From positions 1 through 52,676 of the forward strand of contig JAISMF010000032.1 in the NCBI GenBank assembly GCA_031276865.1: a stretch of 52,676 nucleotides of DNA, in the 5' to 3' direction. Every line of letters starts with the position of its first letter. Position 1 is the first letter of the stretch. Made by a program: the position numbers and the translations under genes. The notes beneath the pieces were generated by a model. It was not told the DNA's origin and searched no databases. It was given only the letters and a program-made list of their open reading frames with translations. Origin of the DNA: Deltaproteobacteria bacterium (GTDB lineage Bacteria; Desulfobacterota; Desulfarculia; Adiutricales; Adiutricaceae). Positions 1-9,429 of the stretch are shown in pieces.

Positions 1-1142
1 GTGCGGCCGGACGGAACGCTTGTTCAGATGCTTTTAGCCGGCGTGCCGGGCGTGAACATAACGGTCGACCCTATCTTACAGAGAAAGCTGGAAGACGTTT
101 CCGGAGCGATGTACACGGCTATCGTTATGGACACGAAGTTTAAATTTCTTTTAACCAGGAATTCGCCCACTTGGGAGAATCCATACGGCGAGGCCCTTCT
201 TTCCCGATTGTGGTGGCCCTGGTTTTTCCGGCAGAAGACTTGGAATTTTTACGGGCAGTACCTGGAACGATACGCCATCCCCTTACTGGTCGGTCATGCG
301 GAAGAACCTGCTAGACTGGCCGAAGTTTTGGCGCGAGCGCAGCAGGATTCGGTTGTGGCCGTTGGTATGGAAGATACAATCGAGGCGGTGAACGTCAACA
401 GTTACTGACATAGTCTGTATCAAGAAGCCGAGGACATGCTCGTTCGCCGGATTGAAAAGCTGATTCTCGGACAGACGCTCACCAGCGGCACTGACGGTGG
501 TTCGGGAAATAGAGCTCTGGGGCAGGTGCACAACATCGTCCGTGAAGACAAGGTTAAGTCGGACATCGAGCTTGTCAAGAGCACGGTTCAGAATTTCGTC
601 AACGCCTGTTTTTTCTTGAACGGCTTTAGAGGCGATCCGCCGGAAGTGATTTTCGACGACGACCGTGAGCTGGCCATTGAACGGGCGAAGCGGGACGCCA
701 TACTAATCCAGCACGGAATAGTCGGCGGTTTTTCGGAAGATTATTTGATGGACAACTACGGGTTCAGGCCCGGCGAATTCACTATGCCGGTTGAACCTAA
801 ACCCTTTACGCCTGGAATTGAGGTGGAAGAAGATGGGAAAGAGGAAGAAGAACAGAAGACGCCCCCGGTAAAGAAGTAAAGGCGTCAGCCGGCGCCTTCG
901 CCGCGAGGAAGCATCCTAAAGACCTTGAAATCGAAGCGCTGGCGTTATGGGCCATCCGTAAATCCGGTTCGCCCACCGACCCTCGGGAGATTAAGGCGGC
1001 GATACTGGAATCGGACAGCGCGATGGAGCTGATGGATAGGCTGGCTAAACTGGAAACCAGACCGGACTTCGCCGGGTACTTGTTAGACGTGAACGAGTCG
1101 GCCGTGGCGATGGGCGGGAAGGAAAACCGGAAGAGTGTTTGA
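1..1142 (+). pseudogene. Mu-like prophage portal protein (DUF935/gp29 family), broken and cut by the window edge
   Basis: This is the C-terminal part of a phage portal protein, which forms the DNA-entry ring of the capsid. The stretch ALLSRLWWPWFFR followed by a Leu-Glu-Arg-Tyr segment and IPLLVGH is typical of the Mu gp29/DUF935 family. The reading frame is interrupted by an in-frame TGA at 406-408. The same frame resumes without an indel through a segment containing LILGQTLTSG, a conserved part of the family. That frame stops at 877-879. A different frame (858-1142, KDLEIEALALWAIRKSG...) carries the expected family C-terminus, so a frameshift lies at about 830-860 in a purine-rich run. The next gene starts at the GTG at 1135, overlapping the tail, as in Mu head operons. 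One nonsense change plus one frameshift point to decay. The family assignment is firm; the exact frameshift site is not. Confidence 0.8.
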
Positions 1143-2865
1143 TTGGAATCATTTTTTTAAAAGGTTTAGTCTGTTACCTAAGCGTTATAACAACCTCAGG
1201 CATTACGAGAAAATGATTTCGTTCAGTTTCGCACATGCCGCCAGCGTTACCCAAGTGCGTTATGTTCAGAATCAGCTGGTAAATGTTTTTCGTACAGGAG
1301 GCACGTTTCGTGATTTCAAAAAATTAGTTCGGGAGGGTGAGATATCTCTGGCTCTTCCTGACAGGCATCTGGAGAATATATTCCGAACTAATATCATGAC
1401 GGCCTACGCCAGGGGATCGTATTTGGAGCAGGCGGCGTCCGCTGAAGTGTTTCCCTGGGGTAAATACACGGCCATTCTTGATTCGGCCACGCGTCCCGCG
1501 CATCGCAAACTGGATGGAGTGATAGTAAGGGTGGGATCGGACGATTATAACAGAATATATCCACCTAACGGATATAATTGCAGATGCACAATGATATCCT
1601 TAACCGACAGTCAAGCTAAAAGGGAAAAAATATATTCAGATAATGTAATGAGATCGAAAATTGACGCACATCCTCCGGATAGTGGATTTGAAGGGCCTCC
1701 GTTTTATGGTGAAATACCAGAAGGTATGCTGATGCCCCCGAAAATGACGGAAGAGCAACTCCTGCAGTTTATAAATACAGACAATGTGGCGACAAAGGAT
1801 AATTATAAGATTTTCATGGATGTGCTTGAAAAAGCCGGAGCCGATGCTACGTCCGAGCAGATCAAAGCCGCTACCAATAAAATTATCGAGGATGTGACTA
1901 AAGAGAAGAAGAAACAGATGAAGTTTAACCTGGACAAGTATATGAACAGCCTTTACGAGAAACTTGCCAGTCCGATTAAGATGACAAATGAAGATAAAAA
2001 GATTAAAGCGAAAGTTCAACAGGATATCGTTAGCAGTTTTATAAAATCAGGGATTAATGTTTCAACCGTCACTGAGAAAAATGAAGCTATTAAACAGATT
2101 ATGCTTGATATGTTTAATGATATGAATATTGTTAAAAATCCCAAAAAACCGAATGAGAATTTATTTTATTATAAAGCACCTGAAGATAGATGGGATTTTT
2201 ACTTAAATCTTACTACAGGCGTCGATGCTTATCTAAAAGATGGATATCCAGAATATGAAACATACAGTGCTCTTACTATGAGATACTTAGAGCCTGAAGA
2301 TAGGATTTAATTTTCTTTCTATACATATCAAGGTGATAAATTTACAAAACATGATATAACAGAAGAAAAATTAACTTCAGTGTATAAAAATACAGAGAAA
2401 TATTTTGATGCTATCAACAGCGTTTACAATGGTTTAGATTCTTCAATAGATAGAAAACCTAAGCTTTTATATAAGGGTACAACGGCAAGTCCAGAATGGG
2501 TTGATAAAAATGATCCTGCAGGGAAGGCAACTTTAGCAGACAGAGTAGCGCAGTGGAATTATGGAGATGATATAACGTTAAGAATTGAATTGCAAAATTC
2601 TTTTAGCGAATCTTATGAACAAGCAAGTCTTTTTATTGATCCTGACGAGGGTACGCCCATTGTTTTGGAAACTGTAACAAATCGAGGTGTTCCTATAACA
2701 TCAGTTAGTTACTATTCAAGTGAAATAGAACATCTAATGCTTCCTAAAGAAAAATATAAAATATTGAATGTGGAACAAATAAAAATACAAAATGAACAAG
2801 GATACAAAATAACCATAGAACCAGTTCCATTTATAAAAAAGGTAGATTATGAATTTTCATTATAA
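1135..2865 (+). pseudogene. MuF (SPP1 gp7-type) head morphogenesis protein with C-terminal ADP-ribosyltransferase-like domain, interrupted by TAA
   Basis: Residues 1-170 match the MuF/SPP1 gp7 minor head protein: an HLENIFRTNIMTAYA helix, then SATRPAHRKLDG and PPNGYNCRC. Residues 220-390 form a charged linker I do not recognise. The frame meets TAA at 2308-2310, but the same frame continues unbroken to 2865. The second half resembles an ADP-ribosyltransferase: LLYKGT (position of the usual Arg, here Lys), FSESYEQAS (Ser motif) and SEIEHLMLP (E-x-E motif). ADP-ribosyltransferases modify target proteins or nucleic acids using NAD. MuF proteins carrying toxin domains are a known temperate-phage arrangement. 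From about 1600 the DNA becomes clearly AT-rich compared with the MuF half, which suggests the tip was swapped in. GTG at 1135 is the likely start. The toxin call rests on motifs only; as read, full-length protein would need readthrough of TAA. Confidence 0.72.
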
Positions 2866-3177
2866 CTTTCCTTCACGAAGAAGTCTACGTATTTCTTCAT
2901 GCTTATCCTGTAATTGCTGTAATCTTTTACTGGCAAATTCGGATGGACGTAAATTAACTTCATAACGCCAGCGTCTGTGTAAAGGTGGAATTTTAGCCCA
3001 TTTACCGGATTTTTTTAGTTCTACGATTTTCGGAGGTTCAGGTCGCCAATGATCGCCAAGCTTCACTTCGAACCTCCAGTCATGCCCGTCTTCGGTCAGA
3101 TATTTGCTTTCGTCCGGATCGGTGTAAATCGCATCTTCAGGATCGGGCGTCCATTTGTGATTTTTATCGTACGGCAT
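2860..3177 (-). CDS. Small charged Trp-rich protein, convergent with the MuF-toxin gene; possible immunity gene
   Basis: This 105-residue protein has no family I recognise. It is hydrophilic, rich in Trp, Arg, Lys, Asp and Glu, and has no signal peptide or membrane segment. It ends in a predicted charged helix (about residues 80-105). The ATG at 3177 is preceded by a strong AGGAG site seven bases upstream, which supports real translation. Its stop codon overlaps the end of the convergent toxin-domain gene by six bases. It splits the MuF gene from the protease gene, which would normally follow it directly. The position suggests an accessory gene carried with the toxin, such as an immunity or modulator protein, but that is inference. 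Immunity genes usually lie on the same strand as their toxin, so the opposite orientation counts against it. Confidence 0.55.
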   Translation of the reverse strand: MPYDKNHKWTPDPEDAIYTDPDESKYLTEDGHDWRFEVKLGDHWRPEPPKIVELKKSGKWAKIPPLHRRWRYEVNLRPSEFASKRLQQLQDKHEEIRRLLREGKL

Positions 3178-3227
3178 CTTAACTCTCCTTTCCCGCCCGC
3201 GCGAGGGCGTTTGTCAGGCATTATACC

Positions 3228-4067
3228 ATGACTCGGAACAAAAAACACGATTATATTTTCGCCGCGGCCCCTCAATTCACCACACAAGACGAAAAGCGCA
3301 CGTTCAAGGGCCTAGCCTATAGTGGTGGAGTCATTACCGACCACCAATGGTGAGATAGAGTTGTTTTCGACTTATCGACCACGAAGGCGCCGGACAAAAT
3401 GCCCGTGCTTTTGGAACACGAATCAAAAGAAATTGTTGGGTTCACAGAGAAGGTAGAAATTAACGCCAAAAATATCAAGGTGGCCGGAATAGTGTCCGAC
3501 CAGGAAACGGGCCGCAAAGTGGCGTCTATGGCCGACGAGGGTTTTCCCTGGCAGTTGTCGGTTCGCATATACCACGATACCGTCTCTTTTGTAGGCGAAG
3601 GGGATAAAGTTCTTGTCAATGGTTCCACACACAAGGGGCCGATAGCCGTTTTGCGGGACTGCAATATCAGGGAAGTGAGCTTTTGCGCCCTGGCGGCCGA
3701 CCGTAAAACCGTAGCTAACGTGTTTAATTTGAAGGAGATAGACATGTCCACTGAAAACGTACCTAAAACCGAATCCGCCGGCGCCAGGGATTTGACTCTT
3801 CAGACTCTGACCGATGAGATGAACCAGTTCAAGGCCCAGGCGGACGACGTCAAGACCAAGTTAGCCGCCCAGCTTTCGGAAAACGCCGAGCTAAAAGGCA
3901 AGCTTCAGTCTCTGAAGTTTGAGAATCGCACCTTAAACGATTCTCTAGCCTCCGCTAGGAAGGAGGCCGTGGAGTTTAGGGCGAAATACGTCGATACCAC
4001 CCGTTCCACCCGTCTGGCGATCTTGGAAAACGATTACAAGGGGGCCGGGATCGAGTTTAAGATGTAA
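3228..4067 (+). pseudogene. Mu-like prophage prohead protease/scaffold (gp32-type), interrupted by TGA
   Basis: From the ATG at 3228 the frame reads a typical phage protease N-terminus (TFKGLAYSGGVI), meets TGA at 3351-3353, then continues in the same frame with RVVFDLS and MPVLLEHESKEIVGF. The conserved His (LLEH) and the Ser segment (FPWQLSVRI) are the expected catalytic landmarks of the Mu gp32 protease, which matures the capsid. From about residue 170 the protein becomes a long charged coiled coil, the scaffold part, ending with GAGIEFKM. A possible internal restart is ATG at 3399. The portal-MuF-protease order matches Mu. The major capsid gene expected next is absent, so the prophage is cut off here, just before a terminator. 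The fold call is firm; whether any product is made is doubtful. Confidence 0.75.
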
Positions 4068-4143
4068 AAAGATTTATTTTCTTTTTTTTCAAAAAGGGTA
4101 ATGTTTATGGTAATGTAATTTTAGGCGGCGCCTTATATTTCCC

Positions 4144-4172
4144 ATAACACGGAGATACGCCGTGTTATTTTT
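4144..4172 (+). terminator. Rho-independent terminator after the prophage head genes
   Basis: A perfect 9-base stem (ATAACACGG / CCGTGTTAT) with a 7-base loop is followed by a run of T residues. It lies 77 bases after the protease stop codon and would end the head-gene transcript. Confidence 0.8.
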
Positions 4173-4255
4173 CCTGGAAAAAACCACCTTGACCGAAAGC
4201 GCGGACGAACGCCGTTAAACGCCCGGACGCGCCGTTCCTTTTACCGGAAAACAAA

Positions 4256-4288
4256 CGTCCGTCATCCGTCCGTCATCCGTCCGTCATC
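4256..4288. repeat. Three exact 11-bp tandem repeats
   Basis: The unit CGTCCGTCATC occurs three times in a row without change. It lies in non-coding DNA between the prophage terminator and the IS3-type gene. No function is evident. Confidence 0.85.
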
Positions 4289-4866
4289 GGACGATATTTC
4301 GTTTTCCCAGGCGGGTTATCTTCGTCCTTCCGTGATCTTGACTGATCCGCAAACGAGACGCGCGGCCGCGGTTCGACGTCTTGGAAGCTGTTAAAAAGGC
4401 GGGGCGCGACTCGGTCTTGTTTGAGCGTGAAACCGAGCGTCGCAATTTCCAGGGCGTGCTCTTCGGCGTCTTCAGGCTAAAATACATTTCCCGCCGCGCC
4501 GGGCTGATTAGGAATCGGCGCTATTTAAGCGTTTGAACCGATGTCGTCCGCCGGGTCAATTCCCTGGCGGCGTTATTCGCTATTTTTCGAATAGACGCGT
4601 GTTTTAAGGGACGCGTTTTTCAAAAGAGAAAAAACTCAATTTTTTTGACGTGAAAAACCCAACCGCTCCGTCGGCGTCACCCCCCCCAAGCGGTTTCGCC
4701 CTGGCGCTAAGACGGATCTCGCGCTCCTTCCGCCGTAAGATGGACGGATTTAGGATCGTCAAGAGTCGGACTCGTTAAAATCAGATCGATTCGAGTTTAG
4801 CCCGCGGGCCTTTAAAAAAGAAGTTTTGCCAAAAAGCGGCGAAGGATCCCCGCCTCCGTCGGGCGC
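4289..4866. other. Gap with no convincing gene
   Basis: No start codon with a good ribosome site opens a gene here. A plus-strand frame at 4342-4536 (64 codons, no ATG, preceded directly by a stop) has protein-like composition and may be a relic of a longer gene. Nothing recognisable remains of an IS3 orfB, which would be expected downstream of the minus-strand orfA. Confidence 0.5.
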
Positions 4867-5253
4867 TTATTTCCCGGGGGGGTGATTCGTCCGTCCGTCA
4901 GCGCCGGCTTTTCGGGTCCGCTCGAGCGCTCTCTTTAAAAAATTGATTTCCTCGTTTAGTTGATCCGCGATCTTTTGGTGCTCGTCCGCGTCCGGAATCC
5001 GTTTTTTTCCGTCGGGATCGTTCTTGGATGAAAAACCGTTTAGTAAAGCGGACTGGGCTTTCTTCTTCCATCGGCGGATGGTCGAGGGATGAACGCCCGT
5101 GGCTTTCGCTATCTCCGTTATGTTTTTATCTCCCGCGATGGCCTCCGCCGCCGTTTTAACTTTAAAGAGGGTGTCGCGTTTGATCTTATCCGTTTCGGCT
5201 CTCATTTGCGCCACCTCCTCGGGCGGGAGTATTTCGGGCGGGCGTTTTTTCAT
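4867..5253 (-). CDS. IS3-type transposase OrfA (helix-turn-helix subunit), without OrfB
   Basis: This 128-residue protein has the OrfA pattern: a helix-turn-helix at residues 44-64 (NITEIAKATGVHPSTIRRWK), a linker, then a charged helix ending NEEINFLKRALE, the leucine-zipper-like tail of IS3 OrfA. In intact IS3 elements OrfA binds the ends and is joined by frameshifting to OrfB, which has the DDE catalytic domain. No OrfB is visible downstream (below 4867), so this is a stranded remnant or a host-kept DNA-binding protein. ATG at 5253 is chosen. A longer frame from TTG at 5319 would overlap the stop of the histidine kinase gene by four bases, but it adds a Pro/Gly/Arg-rich leader atypical of OrfA. 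The family call is good; activity is unlikely without OrfB. Confidence 0.65.
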   Translation of the reverse strand: MKKRPPEILPPEEVAQMRAETDKIKRDTLFKVKTAAEAIAGDKNITEIAKATGVHPSTIRRWKKKAQSALLNGFSSKNDPDGKKRIPDADEHQKIADQLNEEINFLKRALERTRKAGADGRTNHPPGK

Positions 5254-5315
5254 CCCGGCGTGGCCCGGGCGCGGTTCGTCGGACCGGGCGCCCTTCGGCC
5301 CCGGGGATGGGAACC

Positions 5316-7253
5316 TCAATTGAGGACCTTGGAGTCGGGGACGCTTTTGGGCGCGGCGGCGCTTTTATCCGTTATCCACTTTTTCAGTTCGGAATCCAGA
5401 TCCAGAATGTTTATGGGTTTGGAGAGAAAGGAGTTGAAGCCGTTTTGCAAAAACATTTCCCTGGCTCCGGCCAGGGCGTTGGCCGTGAGGGCCACGATGG
5501 GAAGATTGCGGCTGTACTCCGTGTCGATTTCGTTTCTAATTATCTTCGTGGCCTCGATTCCGTCCATAATGGGCATCATGTGGTCCATGAACACCAGAAC
5601 GTATCTGTTCTCGGGATCCTCCCGGCCGCTCTGGCGGATTTTATCGATGGCCTCCTGGCCGCTCGCGGCGGTGTCCACCCTGAGGCCGTAATTTCTAAGG
5701 AGCCCTTTGGCCACCAAAAGATTCACTTCGAGATCGTCCACCACCAGAACCCTTCCCGAGGGGACGACGGAGCGGACGAATTTGGCCTTCTCGTCGCTCT
5801 TTTTGAGCCCGAAGGAGAAGTTCTCAAGCTCCTCTTTGGTCTTCGCCCCGATGCTATCGAAGGACATGGCGGAAAGCGGGATGGTTACGGTGAAAGTGCT
5901 GCCCTTGGCGTAGACGCTTTCCACGGCGATGGTTCCGTTCATGAGCTCGAGCAGGCGTTTGGTGATGGAAAGACCCAGGCCCGTGCCCTCGATGTTGCGG
6001 TTGGCCTTGGAGTCCAGCTGGATGTAGTCGCTGAAAAGCTTGGGCAGATCCTCCGGTTTTATGCCGACGCCCGTGTCGCCGATGCTGAAAACGCAGTTCA
6101 CCAGCGGGGGCCCCGATCCCCCTCCGGCGGGCCGCGGCTGGCTGGCGATATTCATTTTAATTTCGCCTTTTTTTGTATATTTAATTGAATTAGATAAAAT
6201 ATTGGTAAGAATTTGTCTAATTCTAAGCTCGTCACCCCGCAAAATAGCGGGAAAATCGGCGTCGACCGTGAGGATGAATTTTATGGGTTTGGAGCCCACC
6301 CGGACTAAATTCTGCTGCACCACGTCGTTTATGAACTCGGGGGTGTTGAAGTCGTTCTCCTCTATCTTGAAGGCCCCCGCCTCGATTTTGGAGATGTCCA
6401 GGATGTCGTTGATTATGGCCAGGAGGGTGGTGCCGGAGTTGTGGATCTTCACCAGATCCGACAGGGTGTCGGAGGGAAGCTTCTTTTGGAGCTCTATATC
6501 CGAAAGCCCGATGATGGCGTTCAAGGGGGTTCTTATCTCGTGGCTCATGTTGGCGAGGAAGCGGCTTTTGGACTGGTTGGCGATGTCCGACTGCCTGGCC
6601 TTGCGGCGGTAGAGGTGGAGGCCTAAAAGTCCGCTTCCGAGGACCACCAGCATGGCGCTCACCAGGAGTATGGCCATGGAGCGGACGCGGGCCTGCATGA
6701 GGATCACCTGCTCGTCGGTTATGTCCACCCCGGCGATGGCCGCGACCCGGCCGTCCTCGTAGTAGACGGGGGCGTAGGCCGAAAGGAGCCCGTCGTAGCC
6801 CACGGAGTAGTTCCCCAGACCGGCGCTCGTGGCGACGCCGTCGAAGGCCTTTCGCGGGCCCTCCTCCATGGCTATGGGCTCGGAGAAGATCCCCACCGTA
6901 TCCTCGGTGAGGTCGTTATCCAGGATGAACTGGCATCGCCCGTCCTCCGTCAGGCGTAAGTAGTAGACGAAGAGGACGTCTATGTCCTCGGCGAACTTGA
7001 TGAGACGCTGTTTGAGCTCCTTCGCCGCCGGTTTTTCCATATCCTCCGGTTTCTGTATCTCGTCTAGCTCCTCCGGGGTCACGAGCACGGCGGCGAGGCG
7101 GCTTATCGCGAGGAGACGGCTCTCTATGTTGGATTTAAGAAAATTTGAGGTGTCGTGCATCAGAATGCTTATATAGATGGCTATAAGAAGCATGATGATC
7201 GACGACAGGAAAAAGAGGGGCGTCGTCAAATTTTCTTTACGAAAAAGCTTCAT
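5316..7253 (-). CDS. Hybrid sensor histidine kinase with receiver domain
   Basis: This 645-residue inner-membrane sensor kinase has transmembrane helices at about 12-32 and 192-213. They enclose a roughly 155-residue extracytoplasmic sensor region ending in [21 protein letters not shown], the late part of a Cache/PAS-like sensor. The kinase core follows: HisKA with phosphorylatable His238 ([10 protein letters not shown]), and an ATPase domain with N box at 351-355 (NILSN), G1 at 393-397 (DTGVG) and G2 at 423-427 (GTGLG). A C-terminal receiver domain (about 500-625) has acidic residues D506-D507, phosphoacceptor D557 ([12 protein letters not shown]) and Lys612. All catalytic residues are present. 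No response regulator with an output domain is adjacent, so the partner must be elsewhere. The ligand is unknown. Confidence 0.92.
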   Translation of the reverse strand: MKLFRKENLTTPLFFLSSIIMLLIAIYISILMHDTSNFLKSNIESRLLAISRLAAVLVTPEELDEIQKPEDMEKPAAKELKQRLIKFAEDIDVLFVYYLRLTEDGRCQFILDNDLTEDTVGIFSEPIAMEEGPRKAFDGVATSAGLGNYSVGYDGLLSAYAPVYYEDGRVAAIAGVDITDEQVILMQARVRSMAILLVSAMLVVLGSGLLGLHLYRRKARQSDIANQSKSRFLANMSHEIRTPLNAIIGLSDIELQKKLPSDTLSDLVKIHNSGTTLLAIINDILDISKIEAGAFKIEENDFNTPEFINDVVQQNLVRVGSKPIKFILTVDADFPAILRGDELRIRQILTNILSNSIKYTKKGEIKMNIASQPRPAGGGSGPPLVNCVFSIGDTGVGIKPEDLPKLFSDYIQLDSKANRNIEGTGLGLSITKRLLELMNGTIAVESVYAKGSTFTVTIPLSAMSFDSIGAKTKEELENFSFGLKKSDEKAKFVRSVVPSGRVLVVDDLEVNLLVAKGLLRNYGLRVDTAASGQEAIDKIRQSGREDPENRYVLVFMDHMMPIMDGIEATKIIRNEIDTEYSRNLPIVALTANALAGAREMFLQNGFNSFLSKPINILDLDSELKKWITDKSAAAPKSVPDSKVLN

Positions 7254-8443
7254 GCGGAAAAAAGCCCCGCCGGAAGGGAGAGGGGCGCGCGCGGCGGAAT
7301 ATTTTTGGAGATTCGCGGGCGATGGACCCGTAAAAAGGGAGATTGGGAACGGCGGCCTTAATCATCTTAGTGGAAAAACACCGGTCTTGCTAGGGGAAAA
7401 AACGCGGGTTGGCTATATTTCGCTATATTTGTTAAAAATAATTTTTAATTATGACAAATTAACGCCCTGTTAATGGAAATTCATTTATGAAAAATTATAT
7501 ATAAAATAATTAAAAATAATAATATTATTAAATATTAAACTATAATACAATAAATTAATAATATTTTTATTATTAAAGGATCTACATAGTATTAATTCCA
7601 CATCCGCTAGGCTTATTCAGGCCACCCGCCCCGACATCCGCGGGAAGCGGGGTTTCCCTCCGCTCGCCTTGGGAAGGGCCGGGGGAAGGGGTTTTTCGGT
7701 CCCTCCCGCGGAGTTTCAGGGCGGGTTTCCAATCCGGCGGGGAGAAGTCCATGTTAAGAAGCCACTCCGGCGCCGGCCACCGGATTTCCAGGCGCTCGAG
7801 CTTCAGGGGGAATCCCTTGACCGGCCGGACCCGGCGGAAGAGGATTCTCATTTCCGCGCCGGCGGCGACCAGGCGATCCTCGAAGAGGGGTCCCCCGACT
7901 TCCGCCACCCGCCCCCGGCTCCTCCGTAAGCTCCCGACGGAGGCCCTCTCCGGGGGGCTCGCCGTCTTCGATCTTCTTTTCGGGAAATTCCCGCGGGTTG
8001 GGCTGGGGGGCTCCGCCCCTTTCCGGCGGACGAGGCGTCTTTCCGAGTCGTCCTTAACAACCGCCGCGTCTAAAGGAGAATCAAGATTCATACTCTCCCC
8101 GTTCGCTATTTTCGGTTCCCGCCGGGATAACGCCGGCGGACCGGCGCCCCCGGACGGACGCGGTAAGCTCGAACTTCCGTTTTTTTTCATTACCAGATTA
8201 TGTATTTTTCTTCGACTTTCATCTATAATCCGCTATCGACCGCGAGCGACGCGGGCCTCCGGCGCCCTGCGGGCCTTTCGCGGGCTGAACGCTCCCGGGC
8301 GCGTTTTCCGGAGCCGAATCCCCGGCCGTTTCGCGAAAATCGGCCGAACTTCGGCGGCGCTTGAAAAAATTTTACCCGTCGTTTAAACGCCGGCCGCCCA
8401 CGAATGAGGCCGCGCCTTTTTTTCCCAAAAGCGAGAATCAATC
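7254..8443. other. Long intergenic region with an AT-rich segment
   Basis: Positions 7430-7580 are extremely AT-rich and include an 8-bp hairpin at 7555-7576 (TTAATAAT/ATTATTAA, 6-base loop). A similar AT-rich string occurs at about 19635-19665. Positions 7582-8190 hold a weak minus-strand frame listed separately. The rest is GC-rich without a convincing gene or RNA. Confidence 0.5.
7582..8190 (-). CDS. Doubtful hypothetical protein, Arg/Pro-rich
   Basis: A 202-residue frame starts with ATG at 8190 after only a weak purine-rich site. The middle (about residues 95-165) has codon use like the neighbouring genes, with G or C at most third positions, and protein-like composition (FRRVRPVKGFPLKLERLEI). 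The N-terminal third is a Pro/Arg/Ser-rich string and the last 20 residues run into AT-rich DNA. A plus-strand frame overlaps much of it and looks worse. It may be a decayed gene fragment or chance. No domain is recognised. Confidence 0.25.
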   Translation of the reverse strand: MKKNGSSSLPRPSGGAGPPALSRREPKIANGESMNLDSPLDAAVVKDDSERRLVRRKGAEPPSPTRGNFPKRRSKTASPPERASVGSLRRSRGRVAEVGGPLFEDRLVAAGAEMRILFRRVRPVKGFPLKLERLEIRWPAPEWLLNMDFSPPDWKPALKLRGRDRKTPSPGPSQGERRETPLPADVGAGGLNKPSGCGINTM

Positions 8444-9298
8444 ATGGCCAACGCGTACAAGCCTTCCAACCACGTCTCCCCGTCTTCGATATTGTTCATC
8501 CCCCTGACCGCGGCCCTGGCGAGCGTCGTTTTGGGCTATCTCTACGTTTTGGGCGTGAGACATATTCCGTTCATATACATAAACATCGTCACCCTGTTCG
8601 CTTGGGGGGCCGCGTCCATGGCGATCGCCAAGCTCGTCATCCGCGGGACCAAGGCCAGAAACCCCTTCGTCGCCGGTTTTTTGGGCGTCCTGGGCGGCCT
8701 TGTCGGCTATTACGTCCACTGGGCCTTCTGGCTCCGCTCCCTGGACTTGGGATTCTCCGTGGGCGAATATCTCAAAGACCCCGGTTTCATGATCCAGTTG
8801 ATAAGGGAGATAAACGAGGAGGGAACCTGGGGAATTGGTAAAAGCTGGCGGGTCGTGAACGGAACGCCTCTTTTGATCGTCTGGATCGTGGAATTCGTCC
8901 TATACCTCTGGACCCTGATTCACGGCGTCAACGGTCCGGCCGGCGAGCCCTTCGACGAGACGTCCGGAAAGTGGTTCGAGAAGCGTAAGCCCAAAGGCGG
9001 CGCGTTCGAACTCCCCCCCTCTTCGGAGGAGCTGGAAACCGCCCTGCGGAACTTTTCCAACGGGGACTTCAGTTATTTTCTTACCGCCCCCATGAATTTG
9101 GAACCTCGCTCGGAGAGTCCCTGCTTTCTTCTCACTCTCTACACCTCCCCGGATTCGTACGAGGCTTACGCCACCTTGGAGATGAAGACGCCCGGCGGCG
9201 GCAAAAACGACAAAATGAAGGAGACCACCGTCGTGAAGCTCGAGGCCCTCTCCAAAGCCCAGGCCGATTCCATCCTCGCTAGACGCGACCCCGCTTAA
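8444..9298 (+). CDS. Hypothetical membrane protein with C-terminal soluble domain
   Basis: This 284-residue protein has an N-terminal membrane half and a soluble half. Hydrophobic segments lie at about residues 17-37, 44-66, 75-95 and 145-165. They are separated by a loop rich in charged residues (INEEGTWGIGKSWR). The soluble part from about 175 begins FDETSGKWFEKRKPKGG and contains a compact domain with FLLTLYTSPDSYEAYATLEM. I do not recognise a family. Codon use is like the flanking chromosomal genes and the ATG at 8444 begins a clean frame, so it is probably real. It stands alone, converging with the minus-strand corrinoid block, so the context gives no function. Confidence 0.75.
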   Translation: MANAYKPSNHVSPSSILFIPLTAALASVVLGYLYVLGVRHIPFIYINIVTLFAWGAASMAIAKLVIRGTKARNPFVAGFLGVLGGLVGYYVHWAFWLRSLDLGFSVGEYLKDPGFMIQLIREINEEGTWGIGKSWRVVNGTPLLIVWIVEFVLYLWTLIHGVNGPAGEPFDETSGKWFEKRKPKGGAFELPPSSEELETALRNFSNGDFSYFLTAPMNLEPRSESPCFLLTLYTSPDSYEAYATLEMKTPGGGKNDKMKETTVVKLEALSKAQADSILARRDPA

Positions 9299-9429
9299 AA
9301 CCGGGGGGGCCAGGCGTTTCCGGCGGAGCCTTTCGTCCTTTTTCGTCCCGCCGGACCCCCGAAGGCGTACGGAAAGGCTGTTTTAAGCCTCCGGAAGCCG
9401 TTTTTCCCCGCCCGTGGTTTTTTTTTCCG

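Noticed and set aside
406..408. TGA as selenocysteine or reassigned codon in the portal gene
   Set aside because: Neighbouring head genes are interrupted by TAA as well as TGA, the portal also has a frameshift, and chromosomal genes here end normally in TGA.
4256..4288. Short tandem repeats as a CRISPR or origin iteron array
   Set aside because: There are only three 11-bp units without spacers, no cas or rep gene is present, and no DnaA-like boxes are seen.
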